Source: Streptomyces olivaceus (GTDB lineage: Bacteria > Actinomycetota > Actinomycetes > Streptomycetales > Streptomycetaceae). From it: 64,000 nucleotides of DNA. The position numbers were made by a program, and so were the translations under genes. Below, in pieces: positions 54,545 to 63,896 of the stretch. Below the pieces are notes generated by a model. The model worked only from the letters and a program-made list of their open reading frames with translations. It did no database searches and was not told where the DNA came from. The DNA lies in assembly GCF_000721235.1 (NCBI RefSeq), contig NZ_JOFH01000015.1, forward strand, positions 1 through 64,000, written 5' to 3'. Position 1 is the stretch's first letter, and each line of letters begins with the position of its first letter.

Positions 54545-56308
54545 GCTGAAGACGCCGAACTCGTACAGCGAGTAGCCGTACCCCGTCCCGCGTGCCGTGC
54601 CGTTGACGCGCACGTAGCGGCCGGTGCCGGCCGCGTCGAGGGTGTCGACGCCGCCGTTGCCGTCGGTCACCGTCGCCACGGTCTGCCAGTTCTGCCCGTC
54701 GTCGGAGGTCTGGACGGTGTAGTCCCTGGCGTAGGAGGCCTCCCAGTACAGCTGCACGTGCCGGAAGGCGGTGCGGGTGCCGAGGTCCACCTGGATCCAC
54801 TGCGGGTCGCTCCAGTCGCTGGCCCACCGTGTGTCCGGGTCGCCGTCCACGGCGTTTGCGGCCGGGCAGGGGCAGTCGCCGTAGCTGGGCTGGAAGGAGG
54901 AGGCGGTGGCCGGCTTGCCGAGGGCGACGTCGGTGCCGTCGACGGCGGGCGGCACGACCCGCGCCGAGAGCGTCTCGACGCCGACGTTGCCCTTGCCGTC
55001 GGTGGCCTTGACGTACAGCTTCCAGACCCCGGGCCGGTCGGGTGCGGTGACCTGGAGGCGTCCGTCGCCGAGGTCGGTGGCGGGCAGCGTGGTCAACTGC
55101 TTGCCCTGGTCGATGTAGTTGCTGTTGGCCAGCACTTCGTACGTGACGGGGTCGCCGTCGGGGTCGGTGGCGCGCGCGGTGAGGACCAGGTCCTTGCCCG
55201 CCTGGACCTGCCCGGCGCCGCCCTCGACGCCGAAGCCGGAGACGACCGGCGGGGTGTTGTCGCCGGAGGTGTCACCGCCGTAGGCACGCTTCACGGCGTA
55301 GTACGACAGCCGCTTCTGTCCGGCCGGCAGCAGGTTGAACCAGATGCCGCCGAAGTCGTACTCGGTGCCGTAGTGGAACAGGGTCGCGCCGAGGGCGACG
55401 CCGCGGTGCCCGGTGACGCAGTTCCACGCGTCGGTGTATCCCTCGGCCTTGGCCTGGTCGGTGGGCTCCTCGGGTACGCCGTTGGCGTCGTCCGGTACCT
55501 CCCACTCGCCGGGCGGTCCCGACTCGGTGACGATGTACGGCTTGGTGTAGCCGCCCTGCTCCCACGCGGAGCGCACGTCGCACACGGCGTCGTAGGCGTT
55601 GACGGCGTACAGGTCCAGGTCGGGGGCGTTCTTCTGGTAGTAGGGCCAGGCGCCGACCCACGCGTCGGTGGAGGTGACCGGGTGATTCGGGTCGACGGCG
55701 TGGATCTTCTTGGCGACGTCGTTGACGAAGGTGGTGTAGGCGTCGCGCTGGCGCTCCAGGTCGTCGCCGCCGTAGCAGTTCTGCAGGCCGAGCACCGACT
55801 CGTTGCCGACGTTCCACATGAGTACGCCCGGGTGATCCTTGTACTCCTGGACCCAGCGCGGGAACTCGGCGAGCATCTCGTCCTTGTACGCGGTGTCCGT
55901 CAGGTAGTCGACGCAGCCGCCGCTGCCCGGTCCGCCGCCGGGCTGGAGCCAGAAGCCGGCGATGACCTTGACGCCGTGGGCGGCGGCGGAGTCGAGGAGC
56001 GGGCGGCTGCTCGCGTCGGTGCCCCAGGTGCGCACGGTGTTGACGCCCATGGACGCCAGGTCGGGCATGTAGCGCTCGGCGTCGGCGGGTGACGGCCCCC
56101 AGGTGAGGCCCTTGACCTGGTACGGGCTGCCGTCCACGGTCAGTTGCCAGTCGCCCTGGCCGCCGGTGACCTCGACGACGCTGGCGGCGGCGTGCGCCTG
56201 CTGGGCGGGCAGGGCGGTGAGGGCGCCGACGGCGAGCAGGCCCGCGGTCACGGGGGCGGTGAGTCTGCGGACCCGGGTGGAAGGGGTGGGTGTGCGGGGT
56301 CGGCTCAT
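54542..56308 (-). CDS. Secreted clan GH-A glycoside hydrolase with discoidin (F5/8C) domain
   Basis: 588 residues. Sec signal peptide ending near AQQAHAAAS (residue ~42). The catalytic barrel (~50-345) has the acid/base Glu in LMWNVGNES and nucleophile Glu in YIVTESGPPGEW, the clan GH-A arrangement (GH2/GH5-like). A fibronectin- or cadherin-like module (~360-455) and a C-terminal discoidin/CBM32 domain (~460-588, ATASSFQPSYGDCPCPAANAVDG, WIQVDLG) follow. Extracellular. In this context it probably acts on a fungal or plant glucan. Exact family uncertain. Confidence 0.88.
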   Translation of the reverse strand: MSRPRTPTPSTRVRRLTAPVTAGLLAVGALTALPAQQAHAAASVVEVTGGQGDWQLTVDGSPYQVKGLTWGPSPADAERYMPDLASMGVNTVRTWGTDASSRPLLDSAAAHGVKVIAGFWLQPGGGPGSGGCVDYLTDTAYKDEMLAEFPRWVQEYKDHPGVLMWNVGNESVLGLQNCYGGDDLERQRDAYTTFVNDVAKKIHAVDPNHPVTSTDAWVGAWPYYQKNAPDLDLYAVNAYDAVCDVRSAWEQGGYTKPYIVTESGPPGEWEVPDDANGVPEEPTDQAKAEGYTDAWNCVTGHRGVALGATLFHYGTEYDFGGIWFNLLPAGQKRLSYYAVKRAYGGDTSGDNTPPVVSGFGVEGGAGQVQAGKDLVLTARATDPDGDPVTYEVLANSNYIDQGKQLTTLPATDLGDGRLQVTAPDRPGVWKLYVKATDGKGNVGVETLSARVVPPAVDGTDVALGKPATASSFQPSYGDCPCPAANAVDGDPDTRWASDWSDPQWIQVDLGTRTAFRHVQLYWEASYARDYTVQTSDDGQNWQTVATVTDGNGGVDTLDAAGTGRYVRVNGTARGTGYGYSLYEFGVFS

Positions 56309-56336
56309 GCGGATGCGTCTCCGGTCTCGGTGGGGG

Positions 56337-56382
56337 GGGAGCGGCCCGGCCGTGGCGGAGCGTGGACGGCCGGGCCGCTCCC
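56337..56382. terminator. Long hairpin terminator downstream of DUF1996
   Basis: Perfect 17-bp stem GGGAGCGGCCCGGCCGT (56337-56353) with its complement (56366-56382) and a 12-base loop. It lies between the DUF1996 stop and the GH-A start. Confidence 0.85.
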
Positions 56383-56389
56383 GTGGGGG

Positions 56390-56512
56390 GATTCGGGCCG
56401 GTTCGTGGTGTGACGGGGAGAGAACTCGGGGCGGTTCGTGGTGCCGGGAGGCTCAGGGCAGTGCCTGATGCGAGGAAGGGGGGAGGACTCAGGGCAGTTC
56501 GTAGTCCTCGTT
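56390..56512. repeat. Degenerate tandem copies of the DUF1996 3' end
   Basis: Four ~30-35-base blocks related to GAGGACTCAGGGCAGTTCGT run from about 56390 to 56512. The last overlaps the true end of the DUF1996 gene (stop at 56489), and the others lie downstream of the stop, consistent with repeated slippage at the gene terminus. Confidence 0.6.
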
Positions 56513-57568
56513 CAGCGCCGCTCCCGCCTCCGGGTGGGTCTGGTCGTAGCCGCGTGCGTCGCACTGGAGTCCGCCGACGATGCAGTGGTCGACCAGGGCA
56601 CCGAGGGTGGGTTCGTCCCAGGCGTTGAAGAAGTCGTAGTGGAACGAGTAGCTCGCGCCACTGGCCAGGCGTACCTGGGAGAGGTCGCCGTTGACCGGGA
56701 AGGCCATCTTGAACTCGATCATCGGCAGCGCGACCGGGTGGTCGGCCGGGCAGGCGTTGTCGTTGGTGCCGGGGCTGACCACGGGGTACGCCATGTGGCT
56801 CTGGTGGTCCGGCGTGTCCAGGTTTTTCCCGTCCCAGCAACTGGGCGCCTGGAAGCGGATGTTGACCTGGACGTCCTGGCGCTCGGGGCAGTCGGTCGGG
56901 AAGTCGACGTTGAAGAAGCTGTCGCCGCACTCCCAGCCCTCGACGAAGCCCGGGTGGTCGCGGAAGTCCTGGGCGCTCTGCATGGGACTGGCGACGACGT
57001 ACCGCAGCCCCTTCGGGAAGGGCCGCACGCTGGTGTAGTCGGTGACGCCGGCCTTGTAGTAGATGGTCTGCGGGCCGACCGGGAGCACCGGGCGGTCGCC
57101 GTCGTACATGGTCGGCATCCAGTAGCCGGAGCGGTCTCCGGGTGCCAGACAGGTGGTGGACCCCGCCTCGAGCGAGGCCGTGGTGCTGTGGGCGTCGGTC
57201 GTCGTGTTGCCCATGAACGTGTGGTCGTGCGACTTGCCGGGCTGCTGCGGGTAGACGATCGGGTCGTCGGGAGCCGTGTGGCTGACCGCGCAGTTGGCCT
57301 GGAACTCGTGGAAGTAGCGGTGCGGCGGCGCCTCCGCAGAGGAGGAGACACCGGTGACCGGCGGGTCGGCGGGGATGTAGCCGTCGCCGTCCGGGTCCTG
57401 TGGCGAGGAGGCGGTGGAGACCGCCATGGTGTGCCCGGCGTACGCGGCCGGTGCGGAGGCGGTAGCCGGGGTGTGCGCGTTGGCGGCGACCGTGCCGATG
57501 CCGACCGAGGTCAGCAGTAACGCGCTCGCGACGAGGGTGCCGGACAGGACTTTCGATCTCCGTGGCAT
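56489..57568 (-). CDS. Secreted DUF1996 protein
   Basis: 359 residues with a Sec signal peptide (LVASALLLTSVGIGTVAANAHT). DUF1996 features: HRYFHEFQANCAVSHTAPDDPIVYP, GKSHDHTFMGN, SGYWMPTMYDGDRPV, GLRYVVASP, SCWDGKNLDTPDHQSHMAYP, paired Cys residues. The domain is common in fungi and in secreted proteins of polysaccharide-degrading actinomycetes; its activity is not established. Divergent from GH55 with LacI operators between, which ties it to glucan degradation. Confidence 0.9.
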   Translation of the reverse strand: MPRRSKVLSGTLVASALLLTSVGIGTVAANAHTPATASAPAAYAGHTMAVSTASSPQDPDGDGYIPADPPVTGVSSSAEAPPHRYFHEFQANCAVSHTAPDDPIVYPQQPGKSHDHTFMGNTTTDAHSTTASLEAGSTTCLAPGDRSGYWMPTMYDGDRPVLPVGPQTIYYKAGVTDYTSVRPFPKGLRYVVASPMQSAQDFRDHPGFVEGWECGDSFFNVDFPTDCPERQDVQVNIRFQAPSCWDGKNLDTPDHQSHMAYPVVSPGTNDNACPADHPVALPMIEFKMAFPVNGDLSQVRLASGASYSFHYDFFNAWDEPTLGALVDHCIVGGLQCDARGYDQTHPEAGAALNEDYELP

Positions 57569-57599
57569 GGAGACCTCCTGAGAAGTCGGGGAAATTCTC

Positions 57600-57613
57600 G
57601 GAGAGCGCTCTCC
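57600..57613. promoter_or_regulatory. LacI-type operator upstream of DUF1996
   Basis: GGAGAGCGCTCTCC is a perfect 14-bp palindrome 32 bases before the DUF1996 start at 57568. It is the best copy of the locus motif. Confidence 0.85.
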
Positions 57614-57788
57614 CGACTCGGAGTGTTGGCGGCCCGGAGAGAGGTGTCAAGGGGTTGGACGGCACGGCCCGCAGAAGGGCAGGCGGGCGAGCCAACGCGC
57701 GTTATGTCCCCACTTGTTGAACACGGTTCATGAGAAACGGTCGTAACTCTTGACGTCTCGCGGCGGGCGGATGAAACATGCACATCCA

Positions 57789-57800
57789 GAGAGCGCTCCC
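57789..57800. promoter_or_regulatory. LacI-type operator upstream of GH55
   Basis: GAGAGCGCTCCC carries the GAGCGCTC core with one outer mismatch, 46 bases before the GH55 start. Confidence 0.75.
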
Positions 57801-57845
57801 CCACCCCCACATCGTTCACTTTCCGAACAAGGAGAGTCGCCCCCC

Positions 57846-59666
57846 ATGCCCTCTTCCCCCACACACTCCCCCACGCCCGAACCCTCCGGTGTGCGGCGGC
57901 GCGCCGTCCTCGGCGTGGCCGCCGCGGTTCCCGTACTGGCCGGACTGGCCGGTGCCGGGGCCGCCGCCGCGGACTCCGGCGACAGCGCCGGCCGCAGCGC
58001 GGGCGACAGCCCCCGCGCGCTGCCCGGCGGTGGCGACCTCGGGCCGAACGTCATCGTCTTCGACCCGTCGACCGCCGACATCCAGGGCAAACTGGACGAG
58101 ATCTTCAAGCAGCAGGAGTCGGCCCAGTTCGGCACCGGCCGCTACGCCTTGCTGTTCAAGCCGGGCAGCTACAGCGGCCTCAACGCCCAACTCGGCTTCT
58201 ACACCTCGATCGCGGGCCTGGGCCTGTCCCCCGACGACACCACCATCAACGGCGACGTCACCGTCGACGCGGGCTGGTTCGACGGCAACGCCACGCAGAA
58301 CTTCTGGCGTTCGGCGGAGAACCTGGCCCTCGTCCCGGTCAGCGGCACCAACCGCTGGGCGGTCTCGCAGGCGGCGCCCTTCCGGCGCATGCATGTGCGC
58401 GGCGGCCTCAACCTGGCCCCGGACGGCTACGGTTGGGCCAGCGGCGGCTACATCGCCGACAGCCGGATCGACGGCAACGTCGCCCCGTACTCGCAGCAGC
58501 AGTGGTACACGCGGGACAGTTCGGTGGGCGGCTGGGAGAACGCCGTCTGGAACATGGTGTTCTCCGGCGTGGAGGGTGCTCCCGCGCAGAGCTTCCCCGA
58601 GCCGCCGTACACCACCCTGCAGACCACACCGGTGTCGCGGGAGAAGCCGTTCCTGTACCTCGACGGCGACGAGTACCGCGTCTTCCTGCCGGAGAAGCGC
58701 ACCGACGCGAGCGGCGTCTCCTGGGGCAACGGCACGCCGCGCGGCACCTCGCTCCCGCTGTCCCAGTTCTACGTGGCGAAGCCGGAGGACTCCGCGGCCA
58801 CCCTCAACCAGGCGCTGGAGGAGGGGCTGCACCTGCTGCTGACGCCGGGTGTCTACCACGTCGACCAGACCGTCGACGTACAGCGCGAGGGCGCGGTCGT
58901 GCTGGGCCTCGGCTACGCCACGCTGATCCCCGACAACGGTGTCACCGCTCTGCGGGTCGCCGACGTGGACGGCGTACGGCTGGCGGGGTTCCTCATCGAC
59001 GCCGGGCCGGTCAACTCGGAGACGCTGCTGGAGGTCGGGCCCGAGGGCGCGTCCGCGGACCACTCGGCCAACCCGACCACCGTGCAGGACGTGTTCATCC
59101 GGATCGGCGGTGCGGGTCCGGGCAAGGCGACCACCAGCCTGGTCGTCAACAGCCGGCACACCATCGTCGACCACACCTGGATCTGGCGCGCGGACCACGG
59201 TGACGGTGTCGGCTGGGAGACCAACCGCGCCGACTACGGCGTGGTCGTGAACGGCGACGACGTACTGATGACCGGCCTGTTCGTCGAGCACTTCAACAAG
59301 TACGACGTGCAGTGGAACGGCGAGCGCGGCCGCACGATCTTCTTCCAGAACGAGAAGGCGTACGACGCTCCCGACCAGGCCGCCATCCAGAACGGCTCGA
59401 TGAAGGGGTACGCCGCCTACAAGGTCGGGGACGACGTCACCGAGCACGAGGGCTGGGGCATGGGCAGCTACTGCTACTACAACGTGAACCCGTCCATCGT
59501 GCAGCACCACGGCTTCGCCGCGCCGAACACGTCCGGGGTGCGCTTCCACGGGCTGCTCGTGGTGTCGCTGGGCGGCGAGGGGCAGTACGAGTGTGTCATC
59601 AACGACATCGGCTCGCCCACGTCGGGAACGGACACCGTGCCGTCGAAGGTCGTGGAGTACCCCTGA
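57846..59666 (+). CDS. Secreted GH55 exo-beta-1,3-glucanase (laminarinase)
   Basis: 606 residues. Twin-Arg signal (SGVRRRAVLGVAAAVPVLAG, ~14-35). The body is a double right-handed beta-helix and matches, from memory, the Streptomyces laminarinase SacteLam55A across its length: NVIVFDPSTADIQGKLDEIF, TSIAGLGLSPDDTTINGDV, FWRSAENLALVPV, WAVSQAAPFRRMHV, ADHGDGVGWETNRADYGV, VEHFNKYDVQWNGE, GWGMGSYCYYNVNP. It releases glucose from beta-1,3-glucans such as laminarin or fungal walls. GGAGAG lies upstream of the ATG. Controlled by the operator at 57789. Confidence 0.93.
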   Translation: MPSSPTHSPTPEPSGVRRRAVLGVAAAVPVLAGLAGAGAAAADSGDSAGRSAGDSPRALPGGGDLGPNVIVFDPSTADIQGKLDEIFKQQESAQFGTGRYALLFKPGSYSGLNAQLGFYTSIAGLGLSPDDTTINGDVTVDAGWFDGNATQNFWRSAENLALVPVSGTNRWAVSQAAPFRRMHVRGGLNLAPDGYGWASGGYIADSRIDGNVAPYSQQQWYTRDSSVGGWENAVWNMVFSGVEGAPAQSFPEPPYTTLQTTPVSREKPFLYLDGDEYRVFLPEKRTDASGVSWGNGTPRGTSLPLSQFYVAKPEDSAATLNQALEEGLHLLLTPGVYHVDQTVDVQREGAVVLGLGYATLIPDNGVTALRVADVDGVRLAGFLIDAGPVNSETLLEVGPEGASADHSANPTTVQDVFIRIGGAGPGKATTSLVVNSRHTIVDHTWIWRADHGDGVGWETNRADYGVVVNGDDVLMTGLFVEHFNKYDVQWNGERGRTIFFQNEKAYDAPDQAAIQNGSMKGYAAYKVGDDVTEHEGWGMGSYCYYNVNPSIVQHHGFAAPNTSGVRFHGLLVVSLGGEGQYECVINDIGSPTSGTDTVPSKVVEYP

Positions 59667-59757
59667 GACCCGGGGAGACGCCGTAGGGGCTGCCCCGCAT
59701 GGACGGGGCGCCCCCGTGGGCGGCCGCACCGCGTCTTCCTGCGGGTGCGCGCAACGC

Positions 59758-59793
59758 GGAACGCCGGTCGGGATCTCTCCCGACCGGCGTTCC
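59758..59793. terminator. Strong hairpin terminator between GH55 and tRNA-Leu
   Basis: Perfect 16-bp stem GGAACGCCGGTCGGGA with its complement and the loop TCTC. It lies between the convergent GH55 and tRNA genes and can serve both. Confidence 0.9.
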
Positions 59794-59806
59794 GTGACTG
59801 CTCTTG

Positions 59807-59891
59807 TGTCCGAGGGGGGACTTGAACCCCCACGCCCGTTAAAGGGCACTAGCACCTCAAGCTAGCGCGTCTGCCATTCCGCCACCCGGAC
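59807..59891 (-). tRNA. tRNA-Leu (anticodon GAG)
   Basis: The minus-strand 85-mer begins GTCCGGGTGGCGGAATGG and ends CTCGGAC plus discriminator A. A 7-bp acceptor stem, D-arm, anticodon loop TTGAGGT with anticodon GAG, a long class II variable arm (TGCCCTTTAACGGGCG) and T-arm GGGGGTTCAAGTCCCCC fold properly. It reads CUC/CUU. No CCA is encoded. Confidence 0.97.
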
Positions 59892-60035
59892 CAGGTGCCT
59901 GTCGCGGTGCGGGGGTGTGCCCCGCGGCGACATGGACAACCATACCAAGGTTTCGCAGCACCTTTCACCTGCGTTTCCTTCCCCTGGGCGACGGTCCGGG
60001 ACGGGCGGCCCGAGGGGGCCGGTCTCGCACCGTGA

Positions 60036-60051
60036 GTGATCGTACGATCAC
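60036..60051. promoter_or_regulatory. 16-bp perfect palindrome
   Basis: GTGATCGTACGATCAC sits between tRNA-Leu and the convergent-facing end of the aldehyde dehydrogenase gene. It resembles a TetR/GntR operator but has no obvious start codon to control; it could affect the tRNA promoter (tRNA 5' end at 59891). Nothing else is seen in 59892-60082. Confidence 0.55.
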
Positions 60052-60082
60052 CTGTAGTCCGCTTCGGCGGTGCCGGCCGCCG

Positions 60083-61633
60083 TCACGGCATCAGGTGGTG
60101 GTCCGGGAAGTTCCCCGGCAGCCGCTCCCCCGCCGGGCCGCGCGTGACGGCGCGCACCAGCAGTTCGCCGCCCACGAAGGCACCGCGCCAGGAGGCGCCG
60201 TGTCCGCCGAACAGCTCGTCCCGGTCGCCGCGCGAGCGCGGTACGCCGTGGCCCACCTTGAAGGCCCGGATGTGCGGCGCGAGCCGCCCGAACGTCGCCG
60301 GGTCGTCCGTGGAGACCGTGGCGACCAGGGCGCCGTTGGAGGCGTTCATGGCGGCGAGCAGCTCCGCCTCGGTGTCGACCAGGACGACGGTGTCGACCGG
60401 GCCGAACGGCTCGGCGTGGTGCAGCGGCGAGGAGCGGGGCGGGTTCAGGAGGGTGACGGGCTGGACGTAGGCCGAGGTGTCCTGGCCCGGCAGGAACCGT
60501 GCGCCGGCCGCGCTGCCGCGGTGCAGGGGGACGGCGCCGCGGTCGACGGCCTCGGCGACCTGGTCGTGCAGCTCCTTGGCCTTGGCCGCGTTGATCACGG
60601 GCCCGAAGTCCAGCGCCGGGTACGGGGCGTCCGGCGCGTCGACGGCGAGCGGATGGCCCACGCGCAGGGTGCGGACCGCCGGGAGGTACGCCGTGAGGAA
60701 CGCGTCGAACAGCCGCCGCTGGACGACGAAGCGCGGGTAGGCGGTGCAGCGCTGCTTGCCGTAGTCGAAGAGGCGCGGGATCACCGCGGTGAGGGCGTCC
60801 CAGTCGCTGAAGTCCCAGATGCCCCAGGTGTTCAGTCCCTCCTGTTCGAGGATGTGCCGTTTGCCGAGGTCGGTGACGGCGGTGGCGACGGCGGCGCCGG
60901 TGTCGCGGCCGCCGACGAAGGACACGCAGCCGATTTCCGGCGCCCGGACCAGGGCCGGGGACAGTTCGCCGCCGGTGCCGCTGACGAGGGTGAGGGGAAG
61001 CCCTTCGCGGGCGGCGAGCGCGCAGGCCAGGGTGAGGCAGGCGACGCCGCCGTCGGTGGGGGTCTTGGCGACGACCGCGTTGCCCGCCAGGGCCTGGACC
61101 AGCATCGCGTGCACGAGCACGCTCATCGGGTAGTTCCAGCTGGCGATGTTGGAGACGGGCCCGTCCAGCGGAGCGCGCTCTTCGAGCATGCCGTCGATGC
61201 CGTCGAGGTACCAGCGCACGCCGTCCACGGCCCGGTCGACGTCGGCCTGGGCGAGGCGCCAGGGTTTGCCGATCTCCCAGACCAGGAGCAGCGCGAGCAG
61301 TTCCCGGTGCCGGGCGAGGGCGTCGAGGGTGGCCGCGACGCGGGCGCGGCGTTCGGGCAGGGGGACGTGGCGCCAGGCACGGTGCTGGTCGAGCGAGGCG
61401 CGTACGGCACGGTGGGCGGTGGTTCCGTCCAGGCGGGGCGGGCCGGTGACCGGGGTGCCGTCGACCGGGCTGGTGGCGGGCAGGACCCGGCCGTCCGCCC
61501 GCCAGGCCGCGTCCCAGAGGTTGAGGACGCGGTCGTCGCGGAAGGCTTCGGGCGCGACGGTGCGGCAGCGCTGCCAGGCGTCGGCCCAGGAGCTGCCGGG
61601 CTTGAGGGCGAGGGCCGGGCCGGCGGGCGTCAT
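60083..61633 (-). CDS. Aldehyde dehydrogenase family protein
   Basis: 516 residues from the ATG at 61633, which overlaps the sucD stop (ATGA). ALDH motifs: [52 protein letters not shown] (general-base Glu) and [12 protein letters not shown] with the catalytic Cys. [17 protein letters not shown] is near the end. It may be CoA-acylating or NAD(P)-oxidising. The coupled CoA-ligase subunits suggest it feeds or uses an acyl-CoA in a small C2-C4 acid pathway. Substrate unknown. Confidence 0.88.
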   Translation of the reverse strand: MTPAGPALALKPGSSWADAWQRCRTVAPEAFRDDRVLNLWDAAWRADGRVLPATSPVDGTPVTGPPRLDGTTAHRAVRASLDQHRAWRHVPLPERRARVAATLDALARHRELLALLLVWEIGKPWRLAQADVDRAVDGVRWYLDGIDGMLEERAPLDGPVSNIASWNYPMSVLVHAMLVQALAGNAVVAKTPTDGGVACLTLACALAAREGLPLTLVSGTGGELSPALVRAPEIGCVSFVGGRDTGAAVATAVTDLGKRHILEQEGLNTWGIWDFSDWDALTAVIPRLFDYGKQRCTAYPRFVVQRRLFDAFLTAYLPAVRTLRVGHPLAVDAPDAPYPALDFGPVINAAKAKELHDQVAEAVDRGAVPLHRGSAAGARFLPGQDTSAYVQPVTLLNPPRSSPLHHAEPFGPVDTVVLVDTEAELLAAMNASNGALVATVSTDDPATFGRLAPHIRAFKVGHGVPRSRGDRDELFGGHGASWRGAFVGGELLVRAVTRGPAGERLPGNFPDHHLMP

Positions 61634-62532
61634 CGCGCGGCCCCGTCCGGTGCGGTGCCGCCCAGTACGGCGACGACGTGCCGCGCGGTCTCGGTCGGCG
61701 TGTCCCCGACCCGTACTCCGGCGGCCTGGAGGGCTTCCTTCTTCGCCCGTGCGGTGCCGGAGGAGCCGGACACGATCGCGCCCGCGTGGCCCATGGTGCG
61801 GCCCTCGGGTGCCGTGAAGCCGGCGACGTAGCCGACGACCGGCTTGGTGACGTGGTCGCGGATGTACGCCGCCGCGCGTTCCTCCGCGTCGCCGCCGATC
61901 TCGCCGATGAGGACGATCAGTTCGGTGTCGGGGTCGTCCTGGAAGGCGGCGAGGCAGTCGATGTGACTGGTGCCGACGACGGGGTCGCCGCCGATGCCCA
62001 CGCAGGTCGAGAAGCCGATGTCGCGGAGTTCGTGCATGAGTTGGTAGGTGAGCGTGCCCGACTTGGAGACCAGGCCGATGCGGCCGGGTCGGGTGATGTC
62101 GGGCGGGATGATGCCGGCGTTGCTCCGGCCGGGGCTGATGAGACCAGGACAGTTGGGACCGACGACGCGGGTGCCCCGGGCCGCGGCGTACGCGGTGAGG
62201 GCGACGGAGTCGTGGACGGGGATGCCCTCGGTGATGACGACGGCGAGGGCGGTTCCGGCGTCGACGGCCTCGACCACCGCGTCCTTGGCGTGGGCGGGCG
62301 GCACGAAGACGACGGTCGTGTCGGCGCCGGTGTGCTCGACGCCCTCGCGGACCGAGCCGAAGACCGGGACGGCGCGCTCGTCGAAGTCGACGGTGCGGCC
62401 GGCCTTGCGCGGGTTGACGCCGCCGACCACGCGGGTGCCGGCGGCCAGCATGCGCCGGGTGTGCTTCATGCCCTCGGCTCCGGTCATGCCCTGGACGAGG
62501 ATCTTGCTCTCCTTGGTGAGGTAGATCGCCAT
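61630..62532 (-). CDS. sucD: Succinyl-CoA synthetase alpha-type subunit
   Basis: 300 residues. [18 protein letters not shown] (CoA-binding Rossmann), [39 protein letters not shown] and [14 protein letters not shown] with the phosphorylated His. Complete for the family. Located 78 bases after sucC. Probably an alternative CoA ligase (malate- or other dicarboxylate-type) rather than the main TCA enzyme, given its aldehyde dehydrogenase and thiamine-enzyme neighbours. Confidence 0.94.
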   Translation of the reverse strand: MAIYLTKESKILVQGMTGAEGMKHTRRMLAAGTRVVGGVNPRKAGRTVDFDERAVPVFGSVREGVEHTGADTTVVFVPPAHAKDAVVEAVDAGTALAVVITEGIPVHDSVALTAYAAARGTRVVGPNCPGLISPGRSNAGIIPPDITRPGRIGLVSKSGTLTYQLMHELRDIGFSTCVGIGGDPVVGTSHIDCLAAFQDDPDTELIVLIGEIGGDAEERAAAYIRDHVTKPVVGYVAGFTAPEGRTMGHAGAIVSGSSGTARAKKEALQAAGVRVGDTPTETARHVVAVLGGTAPDGAAR

Positions 62533-62610
62533 GTCGTCCTGTCTCCTTGTCGTCCTGTCTTTCCGCCGTCCTGTCTTTCTGTGTGCCTGTGTGCCTGTGT
62601 TCCTGTCTTC

Positions 62611-63753
62611 CTAGGCGGCGGTGGACGCCGCGGTGGCGAGTCGGGCGGCACGGTGGGCGGCGCCGTCCATGGTGGTGGCCTGTTCGACCAGTGGATGTGC
62701 GCGGGCGTCGAGCAGGGCCCGGCCGCGGGCGGCGTTGTTGCCGTCGAGGCGGACGACGAGCGGCTTGGTGAGCCGGACCTCGTCCAGGGCCCTGACGATG
62801 CCGTCGGCGACCGCGTCGCAGGCGGTGATGCCGCCGAAGATGTTGACGAGGACGGACTTCACGCCGGGGTCGGAGAGGACGACGGCGAGTCCGTCGGCCA
62901 TGACCCGGGCCGAGGCGCCGCCGCCGATGTCCAGGAAGTTCGCGGGCCGGGCGCCGCGGCCGGCGACGGCGTCGAGGGTCGACATGACGAGTCCGGCGCC
63001 GTTGCCGACGACGCCGACCTCGCCGTCGAGCCGGACGTAGTTGAGACCCTTGGCCGCGGCCCGCACCTCCAGCGGGTCGGACCCGGTGGCGTGCGCGTCG
63101 CCCCGACCGGGGTGGCGGAAGCGGGCGTTGCCGTCGAGGGTGACCTTGCCGTCGAGCGCCACGATCCTGCCGTCGGCCGTCCTGGCCAGCGGGTTGACCT
63201 CGACGAGCAGGGCGTCCTCGCGCACGAGCACCTGCCACAGCCGTACCAGCGTGTCGACGGTCTGCGGGGGCAGTCCCGCGGCGTCGGCGATGCGTACGGC
63301 CGTGGCGGTGTTCACGCCCGCGGCGGGGTCGACGGGGATGCGGGCCACGGCCTCGGGCCGCTCGGCGGCGACCTGTTCGATCTCCGTGCCGCCCTCCGCG
63401 GAGGCGACCGCGACGAAGCGGCCGGCCGCGCGGTCCAGGACGTAGGAGACGTAGAACTCCCGCTCGACGTCGCACGGTTCGGCGAGCATGACCGTGCCGA
63501 CGGTGTGGCCCTTGATGTCCATGCCGAGGATGTGCCGGGCGGCCTCCTCGGCCGCGGGCGGGTCGGCGGCGACGCGCACGCCGCCCGCCCTGCCACGCCC
63601 TCCGGTCCTCACCTGCGCCTTGACGACGGCGCGTCCGCCGAGTGCGCGGGCGATCTCGCGGGCCCGTTCGGGCGAGTCGGTGATCCCGGCCCTCGGCACC
63701 ACGATGCCGTGTGCCTCGAAGAGTTCCCTTGCCTGGTGTTCGTACAGGTCCAT
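62611..63753 (-). CDS. sucC: Succinyl-CoA synthetase beta-type subunit (ATP-grasp)
   Basis: 380 residues from the ATG at 63753 (AGGAG upstream). MDLYEHQARELFEAHGI start, ATP-grasp Lys in AVVKAQVRTGGRGRAGGVRV, EVNPLARTADGRIVALDGKV (Mg ligands), and C-terminal FLDIGGGASARVMADGL, NIFGGITACD typical of SucC. First gene of a three-gene operon. The spacer to sucD (62533-62610) is a CTGTC/TTCCTGTGTG pyrimidine-type repeat with no reading frame. Confidence 0.94.
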   Translation of the reverse strand: MDLYEHQARELFEAHGIVVPRAGITDSPERAREIARALGGRAVVKAQVRTGGRGRAGGVRVAADPPAAEEAARHILGMDIKGHTVGTVMLAEPCDVEREFYVSYVLDRAAGRFVAVASAEGGTEIEQVAAERPEAVARIPVDPAAGVNTATAVRIADAAGLPPQTVDTLVRLWQVLVREDALLVEVNPLARTADGRIVALDGKVTLDGNARFRHPGRGDAHATGSDPLEVRAAAKGLNYVRLDGEVGVVGNGAGLVMSTLDAVAGRGARPANFLDIGGGASARVMADGLAVVLSDPGVKSVLVNIFGGITACDAVADGIVRALDEVRLTKPLVVRLDGNNAARGRALLDARAHPLVEQATTMDGAAHRAARLATAASTAA

Positions 63754-63821
63754 TCCGGCTCCTGACTGAAAGTGCCGCACGCCCCCTGGACACCACCCAC
63801 CGGATGCGGGATAACAAGCTT

Positions 63822-63845
63822 CATACAGTATTCGTCGACTGTATG
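63822..63845. promoter_or_regulatory. Perfect inverted repeat in the sucC/thiamine-enzyme divergent promoter
   Basis: CATACAGT-N8-ACTGTATG, AT-rich for the genome, in the 143-base gap between divergent starts at 63753 and 63897. GntR/FCD- or IclR-type operators have this form. It probably controls both transcripts. Confidence 0.75.
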
Positions 63846-63896
63846 CAATGTACCGCGTGAGTGCCCCAACCCCTCGTGAAGGGACAGGACTTCGCC

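Noticed and set aside
60083..63817. A 1244-codon continuous minus-strand frame
   Set aside because: Only the C-terminal 516 codons are a protein (aldehyde dehydrogenase). The rest is an Arg/His/Pro-rich shadow of sucD and sucC.
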